From positions 62,001-126,000 of the forward strand of contig NZ_JYLK01000014.1 of NCBI RefSeq assembly GCF_001439805.1: a DNA stretch of 64,000 bases. The letters run 5' to 3'. The notes under the pieces were generated by a model. That model made no database searches, was not told the origin of the DNA, and saw only the letters and a program-made list of their open reading frames with translations. Position numbers and translations under genes: made by a program. Shown here piece by piece: positions 54,798-63,535 of the stretch (the first letter of the stretch is position 1; each line of letters opens with the position of its first letter). This DNA is from Pseudomonas trivialis (lineage in GTDB: Bacteria > Pseudomonadota > Gammaproteobacteria > Pseudomonadales > Pseudomonadaceae).

Positions 54798-56909
54798 TCA
54801 ACGCCAACGCCAGGACACCCCGGTATAGATCCCCCGCCCATCCGCGGGGGTCGAACGCGCGACGTCCAGCCCCTTGTCGTCATATCCGGGCGTGACCGTA
54901 TTGGCATAGCGCCGGTTGGTGAGATTGCGCAGGTCGACCCACGCCTGCCAGTCCTGCTTCGGCGCATCGTAGCCAAACGTTGCGCCCAGTAGCGTGTACG
55001 CCGCAGCGTAATAGGAATTGGCATAGTCCACCGCTACCCGCGAAGAGTGCTCGGTGTTAAGGCTGGTGTAAAAGCCGCTGGGGTGGCTGTAGCGCACTTG
55101 CGCCTGGTAATAATGCCTGGGGATGCCCGGCAGCGTGTTGCTACCAAAGCGGTCATCGTCACGGTAGTGGAAGTCGCTGAAGGTGTAGGCCTGGCGCAGA
55201 TCGAGCCTACCCGCGCGGCCACCGTCCCACAGCGGGCTGAGCAGGCCAAGTTCCACGCCCTGGTGCACGGTGGGGCTGGCGTTGGCCTCGGCAATCACGG
55301 CGTTGCTGGTGGCGGTCTGGGCCTGGGTTTCCACGGCCAGCAGTTCGTGGCGCACTTCGGAGCGGTACAGCGCCAGGTCCCAGGCGCCAAGCCAGGCTTC
55401 ACCCCGTCCGCCGATTTCCAGAGTAGTGGCGGTCTGGTTTTTCAGGCTCACGCCTTCGCGCGCCAGCCCATTGGCCGGGCCGCTGGTGAAGTATTTGTTG
55501 GAGCCCCAGATCATCGACCACGCGTGCGGCGGCTCAACCGAGCGACTGAGGTTGCCGTACACCTGCAATTGCGGATTGAAGTCATAACGCAGGCCAATGC
55601 GCGGCGCGTAATCCCAGTCATGCTGACTGAGCGGCGCCTGACCCTGCGGGTAGGTGACCTGGGTTTCGCGGCGCGTATAAATGGCCGCCAGGCCGGTAGT
55701 CAGCCACAGGTCCGGCAGCAGTTCGAGGTCATTGCCGATATGCAGCACGGTGTCGGACCCGAGGTAGGAATAATCACGGGTCTTGGTGCCTGGCGCGTAG
55801 ATGGCGGTATTCCCGGCCGGTATACGTACATATTCCGACGCGCCATTGTTGGGCATCGCCTGGGTGGTGCGCAGGCCCAGTGTGGTTTTGCTGTCATGGC
55901 CGAACAGGCTGTCCTGACGGATGTAGTTCAGGGTGCCGCTGATATCGGTGTAAGCGACTTTCAGGCGGTTGGTGCCTTCGCGCAGGTCCATGGGGTAATC
56001 GTGATAGGCCAGACCGACCTCGACCTTTGAGCGGTCATCCAATTGCAGGGTGGTCTTGTTGGCAATCCAGGTGGATCCGGTTTGCAGGCGCTTGGAATCG
56101 CGGGCGGCGTTGAGGCTGTTGGCGGCACGCGGATCATGGCTGATCTGGTAACGCGTAAGCTTGCCGGGGGTGTCGTTGGCGGTTTCGCGGTAACGAAAAT
56201 AGAAGCGGGTTTCCAGGTCCGGGTTGAAGCGATAACCGAAGTTGGCGGCAATACCCTTGCCGCTCCCCGCGCTCTGCTGCTGATAGCCGTCGGACGCGGC
56301 GTCGGTGAGGCTGATGTAATAGTCGGCGTCGCCCAGCACCTGACCGGAACTGATTTCACGCTGGGCATAACCGCGACTGCCCACCTCATAGCGCAGTTTC
56401 AAAATGGGCGCGTCATAGCCGGTACGTGTGACATAGTTGACCGCCCCCCCCAGCGCCAGCGCACCGCGATCAAAGCCGTTGGCGCCGCGCAGCACTTCCA
56501 CGCGGCTGTGCCACAGTGGGTCCTTGAGTTCATAGGGCGTGCCGCCGGGCCCGGTGAGCGGCAAACCGTCAAGCATTTCGAACAGGCCGGACGCATGGGA
56601 GCCAGGGCTGCGGTTCAGGCCCGAGCCACGGATGGACAGCTTCACCCCTTCATTATTCGCGGCCTTGGCATACACCCCGGCCTGGTACTTGAACACATCC
56701 TCATTGGTGCTGACGCGTCCCTGCAGCACGCTGTCCAGGTCGATGTAGTGGGTGGCGCCAGGCACGCTCTTGAGCTGCGCCTGAGCTATTTCACCGGCAC
56801 TGGCGGGCGCCGAGGTCACTTCGACCGGTGCCAGTTGCAGCGTTTCGGCATGCACCGTCGGGCTAAGGGTCAGGGCGGCAAACAGGAGCGGGGATTGGCG
56901 CAACAGCAT
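54798..56909 (-). CDS. TonB-dependent outer-membrane receptor
   Basis: 703 residues, with a signal peptide ending TVHA (about 21), an ETLQLAPVEVTSA TonB-box-like start, a plug domain (about 50-165) with IRGSGLNRSPGSHASG, MLDGLPLTGPGG and GGAVNYVTRTGY, then a 22-strand beta barrel with YDFNPQLQVYGNLSRSVEPPH and a NLTNRRYANT end. It lacks an N-terminal signalling domain. The substrate is unknown; I see no Fur-box-like sequence upstream. The last residue is Arg rather than the common Phe/Trp. Start at 56909 has AAGGA upstream. Confidence 0.9.
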   Translation of the reverse strand: MLLRQSPLLFAALTLSPTVHAETLQLAPVEVTSAPASAGEIAQAQLKSVPGATHYIDLDSVLQGRVSTNEDVFKYQAGVYAKAANNEGVKLSIRGSGLNRSPGSHASGLFEMLDGLPLTGPGGTPYELKDPLWHSRVEVLRGANGFDRGALALGGAVNYVTRTGYDAPILKLRYEVGSRGYAQREISSGQVLGDADYYISLTDAASDGYQQQSAGSGKGIAANFGYRFNPDLETRFYFRYRETANDTPGKLTRYQISHDPRAANSLNAARDSKRLQTGSTWIANKTTLQLDDRSKVEVGLAYHDYPMDLREGTNRLKVAYTDISGTLNYIRQDSLFGHDSKTTLGLRTTQAMPNNGASEYVRIPAGNTAIYAPGTKTRDYSYLGSDTVLHIGNDLELLPDLWLTTGLAAIYTRRETQVTYPQGQAPLSQHDWDYAPRIGLRYDFNPQLQVYGNLSRSVEPPHAWSMIWGSNKYFTSGPANGLAREGVSLKNQTATTLEIGGRGEAWLGAWDLALYRSEVRHELLAVETQAQTATSNAVIAEANASPTVHQGVELGLLSPLWDGGRAGRLDLRQAYTFSDFHYRDDDRFGSNTLPGIPRHYYQAQVRYSHPSGFYTSLNTEHSSRVAVDYANSYYAAAYTLLGATFGYDAPKQDWQAWVDLRNLTNRRYANTVTPGYDDKGLDVARSTPADGRGIYTGVSWRWR

Positions 56910-56982
56910 GGGGCAGGTCCTTGGCATTCGGAAGCATAAGAAGCCTGGCGGCTTCGACGGGTCACGCCTTAAAAACGAATCC

Positions 56983-57255
56983 TTACTTTGCCGCAACGGC
57001 CTCCAGCGCTTGCATGAAGTCATCGGCCTCCGACCCCGCAGGGAACCTGAAACCCTGCATTTCATCTGTGGCCAGAATCGCGTCCAGGGTGCTGCGCAAC
57101 TGCGCTTCGGTCGGCGAGTCCTGCAGCAGTTTCTGCGCCGGCAGCAGCAGCTCCGCCGCGACGCCCTGGACACTCGCGGTGTCGATCACCGCAAACAGGA
57201 TGAAGCGCAAACGGATGTCGCGATCCGTGAGCCAAACCGTTTTTCGCTTACCCAA
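56983..57255 (-). CDS. small hypothetical protein upstream of the TonB receptor, TTG start
   Basis: 90 residues, soluble, beginning MGKRKTVWLTDRDIRLRFILFAV and containing EAQLRSTLDAILATDEM and ADDFMQALEAV, mostly helical. The start is TTG at 57255 with GAGG six bases upstream. A hairpin (57261-57288) covers that ribosome site. It probably shares a transcript with the receptor gene 73 bases downstream. No family recognised. Confidence 0.6.
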   Translation of the reverse strand: MGKRKTVWLTDRDIRLRFILFAVIDTASVQGVAAELLLPAQKLLQDSPTEAQLRSTLDAILATDEMQGFRFPAGSEADDFMQALEAVAAK

Positions 57256-57260
57256 GGTAG

Positions 57261-57288
57261 GCCTCGATATTTAGGAAAAATCCGAGGC
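57261..57288 (-). promoter_or_regulatory. hairpin overlapping the ribosome site of the 57255 gene
   Basis: On the minus strand GCCTCGGATTTT pairs with AAATATCGAGGC (6 GC-rich pairs plus 3 A-T pairs, with 3 mismatches between). The 3' arm contains the GAGG used as ribosome site, so folding would mask it. Confidence 0.35.
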
Positions 57289-57382
57289 TATTGCCGGTAG
57301 AGAGGCGTTTCAAGCGGCCTGTTGCAAGATAGGCCAGTTCCTACATGGGAAAGCGAAACGCCGCACTCCCCGGCCCTGGGTA

Positions 57383-58129
57383 TCACTGCACCGGCAGAAA
57401 ATTCATCAATAACAGGCTTTGCGCATAATTGAGACCGATGCGACGGTAGCGCTCGTCGAGGATCTGGGTAAGCAGGTCCAGGCGCGCGACGATCTTGCCG
57501 AACTCAACGGCAAAACTGAGGTTGCTGCCCTCCTCCGAGATCTCGTTGGAAAACAGCAGCAACACGCCATTGGCGTCCTGGCGTTGGCCGAGCAGCCAGG
57601 TGGCCTTTTCGATGTTGCGCGCGGCGTTGCTGACAAATTGCGGGTTGATCGAGTCGGTCACGTAAAACCGGGTGCGCCCGCCGTGGGCGGTGACCAGCAT
57701 GCTGCCAATGGCGTAGATGAATGCGCCGACGCGGTCGCCACGAAACTCCGGGCTCAGCGAGTAACTCAAGGCGGCCAGGTCACGACGCTCGCCAAGTGCC
57801 GGCAACGGTTGACGGTTTTCGATGGCCTGGCGGATTGTCCGCGCCGCGGTCACGGCATCCGGGTAGCCCGACTGACGCCACTGGCTCGGGTTGCGCAGGT
57901 AGAGCTTGTTCATCAACAGATACAGGCTCTGCAGGTTATCGCGCATGCCCAGGGTAGCCATGCGGTCCACGCTGGTCTGGAAGAACTCATCAGGTTTGCC
58001 TTCGCTGAATTGCCGGGCCATATCGCGGCCCTGCTGCTGGCTGCACGCCGTGGCACTCAGTGCCAACATCGCCGCGAGCAACAGCGGCCATCGTCTGGTT
58101 AAACAGGTTAAAAGGTGGCTCATCCGCAT
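57383..58129 (-). CDS. putative lipoprotein of unknown function
   Basis: 248 residues starting MRMSHLLTCLTRRWPLLLAAMLALSATAC; the lipobox SATAC suggests export and lipidation (Cys29). The mature part is helical, with MRDNLQSLYLLMNKLYLRNPSQWRQSGYPDA and GAFIYAIGSMLVTAHGGRTRFYVTDSIN. No domain is recognised. The second ATG at 58123 is also possible; the frame opens further upstream (58216) but without a ribosome site. Divergent from the oxidoreductase operon. Confidence 0.75.
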   Translation of the reverse strand: MRMSHLLTCLTRRWPLLLAAMLALSATACSQQQGRDMARQFSEGKPDEFFQTSVDRMATLGMRDNLQSLYLLMNKLYLRNPSQWRQSGYPDAVTAARTIRQAIENRQPLPALGERRDLAALSYSLSPEFRGDRVGAFIYAIGSMLVTAHGGRTRFYVTDSINPQFVSNAARNIEKATWLLGQRQDANGVLLLFSNEISEEGSNLSFAVEFGKIVARLDLLTQILDERYRRIGLNYAQSLLLMNFLPVQ

Positions 58130-58406
58130 CCGCTCGAGTCCTGCTGCCTGCACGCTGAATGCGCACACTCGTGACAGGAATAGAGCAGAAGAATGAAAAA
58201 AAGTGCAGCCCTGCATGGCAGATCAGCAACGGACTACAGGCCTGCACTAGCGCATTCCTGCTGAATACTTGCCTGATCCTACGGACTTGCCGCCGATTGG
58301 ATGATAGCCCAGGCCCCGTGGTCTAGAGTGCAACCATGGGCGACCTGCGTCGCACCACTTATAAGAACTCAGCTACACCGCCCGATGATCAGCAGGTGAA
58401 CCCGCC

Positions 58407-58862
58407 ATGGAATTACGCATCAACCAAAAAGCCTATCAAGTCGAGGTCGACGCCGACACGCCCCTGTTGTGGGTGATCCGCGACGACCTGGGCATGACCG
58501 GCACCAAGTACGGCTGCGGCCTGGCCCAGTGCGGCGCCTGCTCGGTGCTGGTGGACGGCAACGTGGTGCGCGCCTGCGTCACCCCGGTGGCCGCCGTGGC
58601 GGGTCGCGAGATCACCACCATCGAGGCCATCGAAGCCGATGACGTGGGCAAGCGCGTGGTCGCCGCCTGGGTCGAGCATCAGGTGGCGCAATGCGGTTAC
58701 TGCCAGTCCGGCCAGGTGATGGCGGCCACAGCGCTGCTCAAGCACACCCCCGCGCCCACCACGGCGCAGATCGACGCGGCCATGGTCAACCTGTGCCGCT
58801 GCGGCACCTACAATGCGATCCACACCGCCATGGATGACCTGGCCAAGCAGGAGCGCGCCTGA
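58407..58862 (+). CDS. 2Fe-2S subunit of xanthine-dehydrogenase-family molybdenum hydroxylase (IorA-like)
   Basis: 151 residues with two 2Fe-2S sites: the plant-ferredoxin motif YGCGLAQCGACSVLVDGNVVRAC (about 38-60) and the C-terminal CGYCQSGQ ... NLCRCGTYNAIH pair (about 98-137). It passes electrons from the molybdenum subunit. No signal peptide, so if exported it must travel with the Tat-tagged large subunit. The stop overlaps the next start (TGATG at 58860-58864), giving translational coupling. Confidence 0.93.
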   Translation: MELRINQKAYQVEVDADTPLLWVIRDDLGMTGTKYGCGLAQCGACSVLVDGNVVRACVTPVAAVAGREITTIEAIEADDVGKRVVAAWVEHQVAQCGYCQSGQVMAATALLKHTPAPTTAQIDAAMVNLCRCGTYNAIHTAMDDLAKQERA

Positions 58863-61099
58863 TGAATACGCCTCTGTCTTTGCCTGAATTGCCCCTGGGT
58901 GATCCGGTCAACCTGTCGCGCCGACGCTTTCTGGCCAGCACCGCCGTGGGCGCGCTGGTGATCGGCTTCGGCCTGCCGCTGGGCTCGGCCCGGGTGCAGG
59001 CGGCCACGGCCAACGCCGCAGAGCGCGGCACCCAGGTGCCGGCGTTTCTGGAGATTCGCCCCGACGGCAGCGTGCGCCTGCTCAGCCCCTTCATGGAAGG
59101 CGGCCAGGGCACCCACACCGCCATGGCGCAGATCGTCGGCGAAGAGCTGGACGCCGACCCCGCCACCTTCGTGGTCGAGGCCGCTCCACCGGGCGAAGCC
59201 TACGTAGTGATGGAAAACGGCATACGCATCACCGGCGGCAGCATGTCGGTGCGCATGAGCTACCCGACCATGCGCCGCCTGGGCGCCCTCGCGCGCGCCA
59301 TGCTGCTGCAGGCCGGCGCCGAACAGCTCGGCGTACCGCTCGCCGAACTCACCACCCAACCCGGCCGCGTGGTGCACGCAGCGTCCGGCCGTTCGCTGGG
59401 CTACGGCGAATTGGCCGGGCGCGCCCTGGACCTGCCGGTGCCCGACCCGGCCAGCATCACGCTGCGCGACCCGAGCCAGTTCCGCTGGATCGGCAAACCG
59501 GTGAAACGCCTGGACGCCTACGACAAATCCACCGGCAAGGCGCTGTATACCATCGACCTGAAAGTCGACGACATGCTCCATGCCGCCGTGCAGCACGCGC
59601 CCCGCCTGGGCATGACCGTCGGCAGCCTGCGCAACCAGGCGCAGGTCGAGGCGATGAAAGGCGTGCATTCGGTGCACACCCTGCCCGGCGCCGTGGCGGT
59701 GGTGGCCGAACGCTGGTGGCACGCCAAACGCGCCGTCGAAGCAATCCAGGTGGATTGGCTGGAAGCGGCCGCCGATTCGAAGCTGCGCGCAATGCCTGCC
59801 GACTTTTCCACCGACAAGCACCGCGAATTCCTCGCCGCCCAGCAGGGTCCGGCCCGTGATGACGAGCACGAAGGCGACGTGGCCGGCGCGCTGAAAAACG
59901 CCAAAACCCGGGTCGAGGCCACCTACCACAACCAATACCTCAACCATGCCCAGCTGGAGCCACCCTCAGCCCTGGCGCGCTTCAACCCCGATGGTTCACT
60001 CGAGGTGTGGCTGCCCAACCAGGCACCGGACATGTTCCGCGCCGACATCGCCAAGCGCACCGGCCTTGATCCTGCGCGCATCACCCTGCACTCGCCGCTG
60101 CTGGGCGGGTTTTTCGGTCGGCATTTCCTCTATGAGTCGGCCAATCCCTACCCGCAGGCCATCGCACTGGCCAAAGCCGTGGGCCGCCCGATCAAACTGA
60201 TCTGGAGCCGCGAGGAAGAGTTCCTGCGTGACGTATTGCGCCCGCTGGCGGTGGTCAAGTTCCGCGCTGCGCTGGATGACAAAGGCCTGCCGGTCGCCAT
60301 CGAGGCGGTCAGCGCCACCGAAGGCCCGACCGAAGCCCTCGCCGGCAAACAGGGCGACAAGATTGACCCCACGGCCCTTGAAGGGTTGACGGGCAAAAGC
60401 TACGCGATCCCCAACAAGCGCATCGCGCAGATCTACGTCAAAGGCCCGGCCATGCTCGGTTACTGGCGCTCGGTGGGCAATTCGCTCAACGACTTTTTCT
60501 ACGAAGCGTTCCTCGATGAACTGGCGGACAAGGGCGGTCACGACCCCTATGAGTTGCGCCTGCACCTGCTGCGCGACAATCCGCGACTGACCACCTTGCT
60601 CAAGGCCGCGGCCGAGTTGTCCGGTGGCTGGAGACGGGGCCCTTACACCGCCGAAGACGGCAGCCGCCGCGCCCGTGGCGTGGCGATGGCGTCGCCGTTC
60701 GGTTCCCATGCGGCGGTGGTCGCCGAAGTGTCGATCGAGCACGGCCAGGTCAAGGTGCATCACATCTGGGAAGCGATTGACCCGGGCAGTATCGTCAACC
60801 CGGCGATCGTGCAGGCACAGGTGGCCGGCGCCGTGGCGTTGGGCCTGTCGCAAACCCTGCTGGAGGAAGCGGTGTACGTGGACGGCAAGCCACGGGCGCG
60901 CAACTACGACCTGTACCCGATCCTGCCGCCCTCACGCATGGCGCAGGTGCACGTGAAAATCATCGAGAGTGGCGAAAAAATGGGCGGTATCGGCGAACCA
61001 CCGCTGCCCGCAGTGGCGCCGGCCGTGGCTAACGCGGTGGCGCAGTTGACCGGCCAGCGCATCCGCAGCTTGCCATTGAGCCGATACACCTTCAGTTAA
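58862..61099 (+). CDS. molybdopterin subunit of periplasmic aldehyde/N-heterocycle oxidoreductase (IorB-like)
   Basis: 745 residues with an N-terminal Tat signal NLSRRRFLAS (17-26) and hydrophobic stretch, so the enzyme acts in the periplasm. Molybdopterin landmarks include GGQGTHTAMAQI, LGGFFGRHFLYES, and the C-terminal GGIGEPPLPAVAPAVANAV, whose Glu is the catalytic base. The subunit pair plus a cytochrome c resembles isoquinoline 1-oxidoreductase and nicotinate dehydrogenase; substrate not readable (aldehyde or N-heterocycle). Confidence 0.92.
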   Translation: MNTPLSLPELPLGDPVNLSRRRFLASTAVGALVIGFGLPLGSARVQAATANAAERGTQVPAFLEIRPDGSVRLLSPFMEGGQGTHTAMAQIVGEELDADPATFVVEAAPPGEAYVVMENGIRITGGSMSVRMSYPTMRRLGALARAMLLQAGAEQLGVPLAELTTQPGRVVHAASGRSLGYGELAGRALDLPVPDPASITLRDPSQFRWIGKPVKRLDAYDKSTGKALYTIDLKVDDMLHAAVQHAPRLGMTVGSLRNQAQVEAMKGVHSVHTLPGAVAVVAERWWHAKRAVEAIQVDWLEAAADSKLRAMPADFSTDKHREFLAAQQGPARDDEHEGDVAGALKNAKTRVEATYHNQYLNHAQLEPPSALARFNPDGSLEVWLPNQAPDMFRADIAKRTGLDPARITLHSPLLGGFFGRHFLYESANPYPQAIALAKAVGRPIKLIWSREEEFLRDVLRPLAVVKFRAALDDKGLPVAIEAVSATEGPTEALAGKQGDKIDPTALEGLTGKSYAIPNKRIAQIYVKGPAMLGYWRSVGNSLNDFFYEAFLDELADKGGHDPYELRLHLLRDNPRLTTLLKAAAELSGGWRRGPYTAEDGSRRARGVAMASPFGSHAAVVAEVSIEHGQVKVHHIWEAIDPGSIVNPAIVQAQVAGAVALGLSQTLLEEAVYVDGKPRARNYDLYPILPPSRMAQVHVKIIESGEKMGGIGEPPLPAVAPAVANAVAQLTGQRIRSLPLSRYTFS

Positions 61100-61114
61100 G
61101 GACAGGGAGCGCCC

Positions 61115-62452
61115 ATGAACACCCGACGATTCGCCCGAACCGCAGGCTGGCTCGCCCTGCCCTGCCTGATCGCCGCTGGCCTGCTGGCCTGGTATGTCAC
61201 CCGCGAACCTGCCTCGCCGTTCGAGCAGGAACAGGCCACAACCTTCGACCCTGCCCTGGTCAGCCGTGGCGAGTATGTCGCGCGCCTCGGCGACTGCGTG
61301 GCCTGCCACAGCCTTGCCGGCAAGGCGCCCTTTGCCGGTGGCCTGGAGATGGCCACGCCGCTGGGCACGATCCACGCCACCAATATCACTCCGGATCCAG
61401 GCGTCGGCATCGGTGCCTACAGCCTGGCCGACTTCGACCGCGCGGTACGCCAGGGCGTGGCGCCGGGCGGCCGCCGACTCTACCCGGCCATGCCCTACCC
61501 GTCTTATGTGAAGCTCAGCGACGATGACGTGCGCGCGCTGTATGCGTTCTTCATGAAAGGCGTGCAACCGGCCAGCGAGCCCAATATTCCCAGCGCCATC
61601 CCCTGGCCGCTGAACATGCGCTGGCCTATCGCCCTGTGGAACGGCGTGTTCGCCCCCACGGCCACCTACGCCGCCAAACCGGGGCAGGATGCACTGTGGA
61701 ACCGTGGCGCCTATATCGTCCAGGGCCCGGGCCATTGCGGCAGTTGCCACACGCCGCGCGGCTTGGCCTTCAACGAAAAAGCCCTGGATGAGACCGGCAC
61801 GCCATTCCTCGCCGGCGCGCTGCTTGACGGCTGGTACGCGCCGAGCCTGCGCCAGGACCAAAACACCGGCCTGGGCCGCTGGAGCGAGCCGCAGATCGTG
61901 CAATTCCTCAAGACCGGGCGCAACCCGCACGCAGTGGTGTACGGCTCGATGACCGAGGCCTTCAACAATTCCACGCAATTCATGGCCGACGACGACCTGG
62001 CCGCCATCGCCCGCTACCTCAAATCACTGCCCGGCGACCCACAGCGCGACGGTGCGCCCTGGCAGTACCAGGCGGCCGCTACTGACACACGCCCCGGCGC
62101 CCATCTGTACGCGACACGTTGCGCCTCCTGCCACGGCCTGGACGGCAAGGGCCAGCCCGACTGGATGCCCCCCCTGGCCGGCGCCACCTCGGCGCTGGCC
62201 AAGGAAGCCGCCTCGGCCATCAACATCACCCTCAACGGCTCCCAACGCATCGTCGCCGCAGGCGTACCCGATGCCTACCGCATGCCGGCGTTCCGCGAGC
62301 AACTTTCCGACCAGGAAATCGCCCAGGTGCTGACCTATATGCGCAGCACGTGGGGCAACACTGGCGGCGCAGTGGACGCCAGGGACGTCAACAAACTGCG
62401 CGGCCATACCGACCCGGCCAGCAGTAGCCCGATCATTTTGCATATGCGGTAA
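61115..62452 (+). CDS. tri-haem c-type cytochrome electron acceptor
   Basis: 445 residues with an N-terminal signal/anchor span (about 10-28) and three CxxCH haem sites: CVACHS (61-65), CGSCHT (about 207) and CASCHG (about 335), each followed by a later Met ligand region. This matches the cytochrome subunits of alcohol/aldehyde dehydrogenases and the NicB-type fusion. It takes electrons from the preceding molybdenum hydroxylase to the respiratory chain. It starts 15 bases after the large-subunit stop with an AGGGAG ribosome site. Confidence 0.95.
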   Translation: MNTRRFARTAGWLALPCLIAAGLLAWYVTREPASPFEQEQATTFDPALVSRGEYVARLGDCVACHSLAGKAPFAGGLEMATPLGTIHATNITPDPGVGIGAYSLADFDRAVRQGVAPGGRRLYPAMPYPSYVKLSDDDVRALYAFFMKGVQPASEPNIPSAIPWPLNMRWPIALWNGVFAPTATYAAKPGQDALWNRGAYIVQGPGHCGSCHTPRGLAFNEKALDETGTPFLAGALLDGWYAPSLRQDQNTGLGRWSEPQIVQFLKTGRNPHAVVYGSMTEAFNNSTQFMADDDLAAIARYLKSLPGDPQRDGAPWQYQAAATDTRPGAHLYATRCASCHGLDGKGQPDWMPPLAGATSALAKEAASAINITLNGSQRIVAAGVPDAYRMPAFREQLSDQEIAQVLTYMRSTWGNTGGAVDARDVNKLRGHTDPASSSPIILHMR

Positions 62453-62806
62453 GAGCGCGGCAGCCTGAGAGCCAACCGGGATGGTCTGCCGAGCGCTGTA
62501 CAACATGTGGGAGGGGGCTTGCTCCCTCCCACATGTTGATCTCCATTGGTCTGATGGATATCACACTGCTTTTGATCGTGGGCGCCCCGTCCAACCAGGC
62601 TGGCTTGAATCCGTGGGCCGCCGTAAGGGCGGAACCCATAGCAGCCATCACCGCAGCAACGGATATCTCCCCCTCAAAAGCCCCCAAATCCGTAACATTT
62701 TTGGCAATATCCCCCTCTCCATCATTTCTCCACAAACCCTCCCACAAAAGCGCATGGTAATTACGCACAATCCCCCCGCCCCCACGGCAACCACACCGAG
62801 TCCACC
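62453..62806. other. 354-bp intergenic region after the cytochrome gene
   Basis: The main content is the REP-like hairpin at 62501-62538 (listed separately). The remaining sequence shows no convincing gene: the frame on the minus strand at 62433-62768 runs through the REP and over the cytochrome end. The promoter of the two-component pair at 62807 should be in the last 150 bases, but I see no clear boxes. Confidence 0.5.
62501..62538. repeat. compact REP palindrome
   Basis: CAACATGTGGGAGGG (62501-62515) and CCCTCCCACATGTTG (62524-62538) are perfect inverted repeats around GGCTTGCT. It has the same core as the two larger REPIN-like elements, but the arms meet with only an 8-base loop. It follows the cytochrome stop and may terminate that operon. 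Confidence 0.85.
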
Positions 62807-63535
62807 ATGAACGACCTGCCCAACACCGCCCGGGAAACCCAGGCGCTGGTACTGATCGCCGAAGACGAACCCGAAATCGCCGACATCCTCATCGCCTATC
62901 TCAAGCGCGCCGGGTTTCGCACCGCCCATGCGCTGGACGGCCGGCGCGCGCTGGAGCTGCATCAGACGCTCAAGCCGGACCTGCTGCTGCTCGATGTGCT
63001 CATGCCCCACGTGGACGGCTGGAAGGTGCTGGCCGAAGTACGTCATCGCGGCAACACGCCGGTGATCATGCTGACCGCACAGGACCAGGACCTGGACAAG
63101 CTGATGGGCCTGCGCATCGGCGCCGACGACTACATCGTCAAACCGTTCAACCCGGCCGAAGTGGTGGCGCGCACCCAGGCCGTGCTGCGCCGCACCACCG
63201 ACTATCAATACGTGTCGGCCAGCAGCGTGCTGCGCGTGGATGCGTTCGAGATCGATATCGAAAGCCACGACGTCACGGTGCGCAGGGCGGGCGAGGCGTT
63301 AACGCTGCTGCTCACCGCCACCGAATTCAAATTGCTCGCACAACTGGCCAAGGCGCCCAAGCGCGTGTTCAGCCGCGCCGAGCTGCTGGCGCTGTGCTCG
63401 CCGGAAAGCGACAGCCTGGAACGCACGGTGGACAGCCATATCAGCAAGCTGCGCCGCAAGATCGAAGACCTTGGCCTGCAAGGCGTGCCCGAAAGTATCC
63501 GGGGCGTGGGCTATCGATTTGGGAGTGTGGCGTGA
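62807..63535 (+). CDS. OmpR-family response regulator
   Basis: 242 residues: receiver domain with phospho-acceptor Asp63 in LLLLDVLMPHVDGW, acidic pair Glu19-Asp20, Thr in MLTAQD and Lys in YIVKPFN; then a winged-helix DNA-binding domain (TATEFKLLAQLAK ... SHISKLRRKI ... GVGYRFG). Resembles the BaeR/AdeR group. The gene is 4 bases overlapped with the sensor kinase start (GTGA), so the two are coupled. Confidence 0.95.
   Translation: MNDLPNTARETQALVLIAEDEPEIADILIAYLKRAGFRTAHALDGRRALELHQTLKPDLLLLDVLMPHVDGWKVLAEVRHRGNTPVIMLTAQDQDLDKLMGLRIGADDYIVKPFNPAEVVARTQAVLRRTTDYQYVSASSVLRVDAFEIDIESHDVTVRRAGEALTLLLTATEFKLLAQLAKAPKRVFSRAELLALCSPESDSLERTVDSHISKLRRKIEDLGLQGVPESIRGVGYRFGSVA

Noticed and set aside
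62433..62768. 111-codon minus-strand frame after the cytochrome gene
   Set aside because: It passes through the REP palindrome and overlaps the cytochrome 3' end; frames like this near REP elements are usually spurious.
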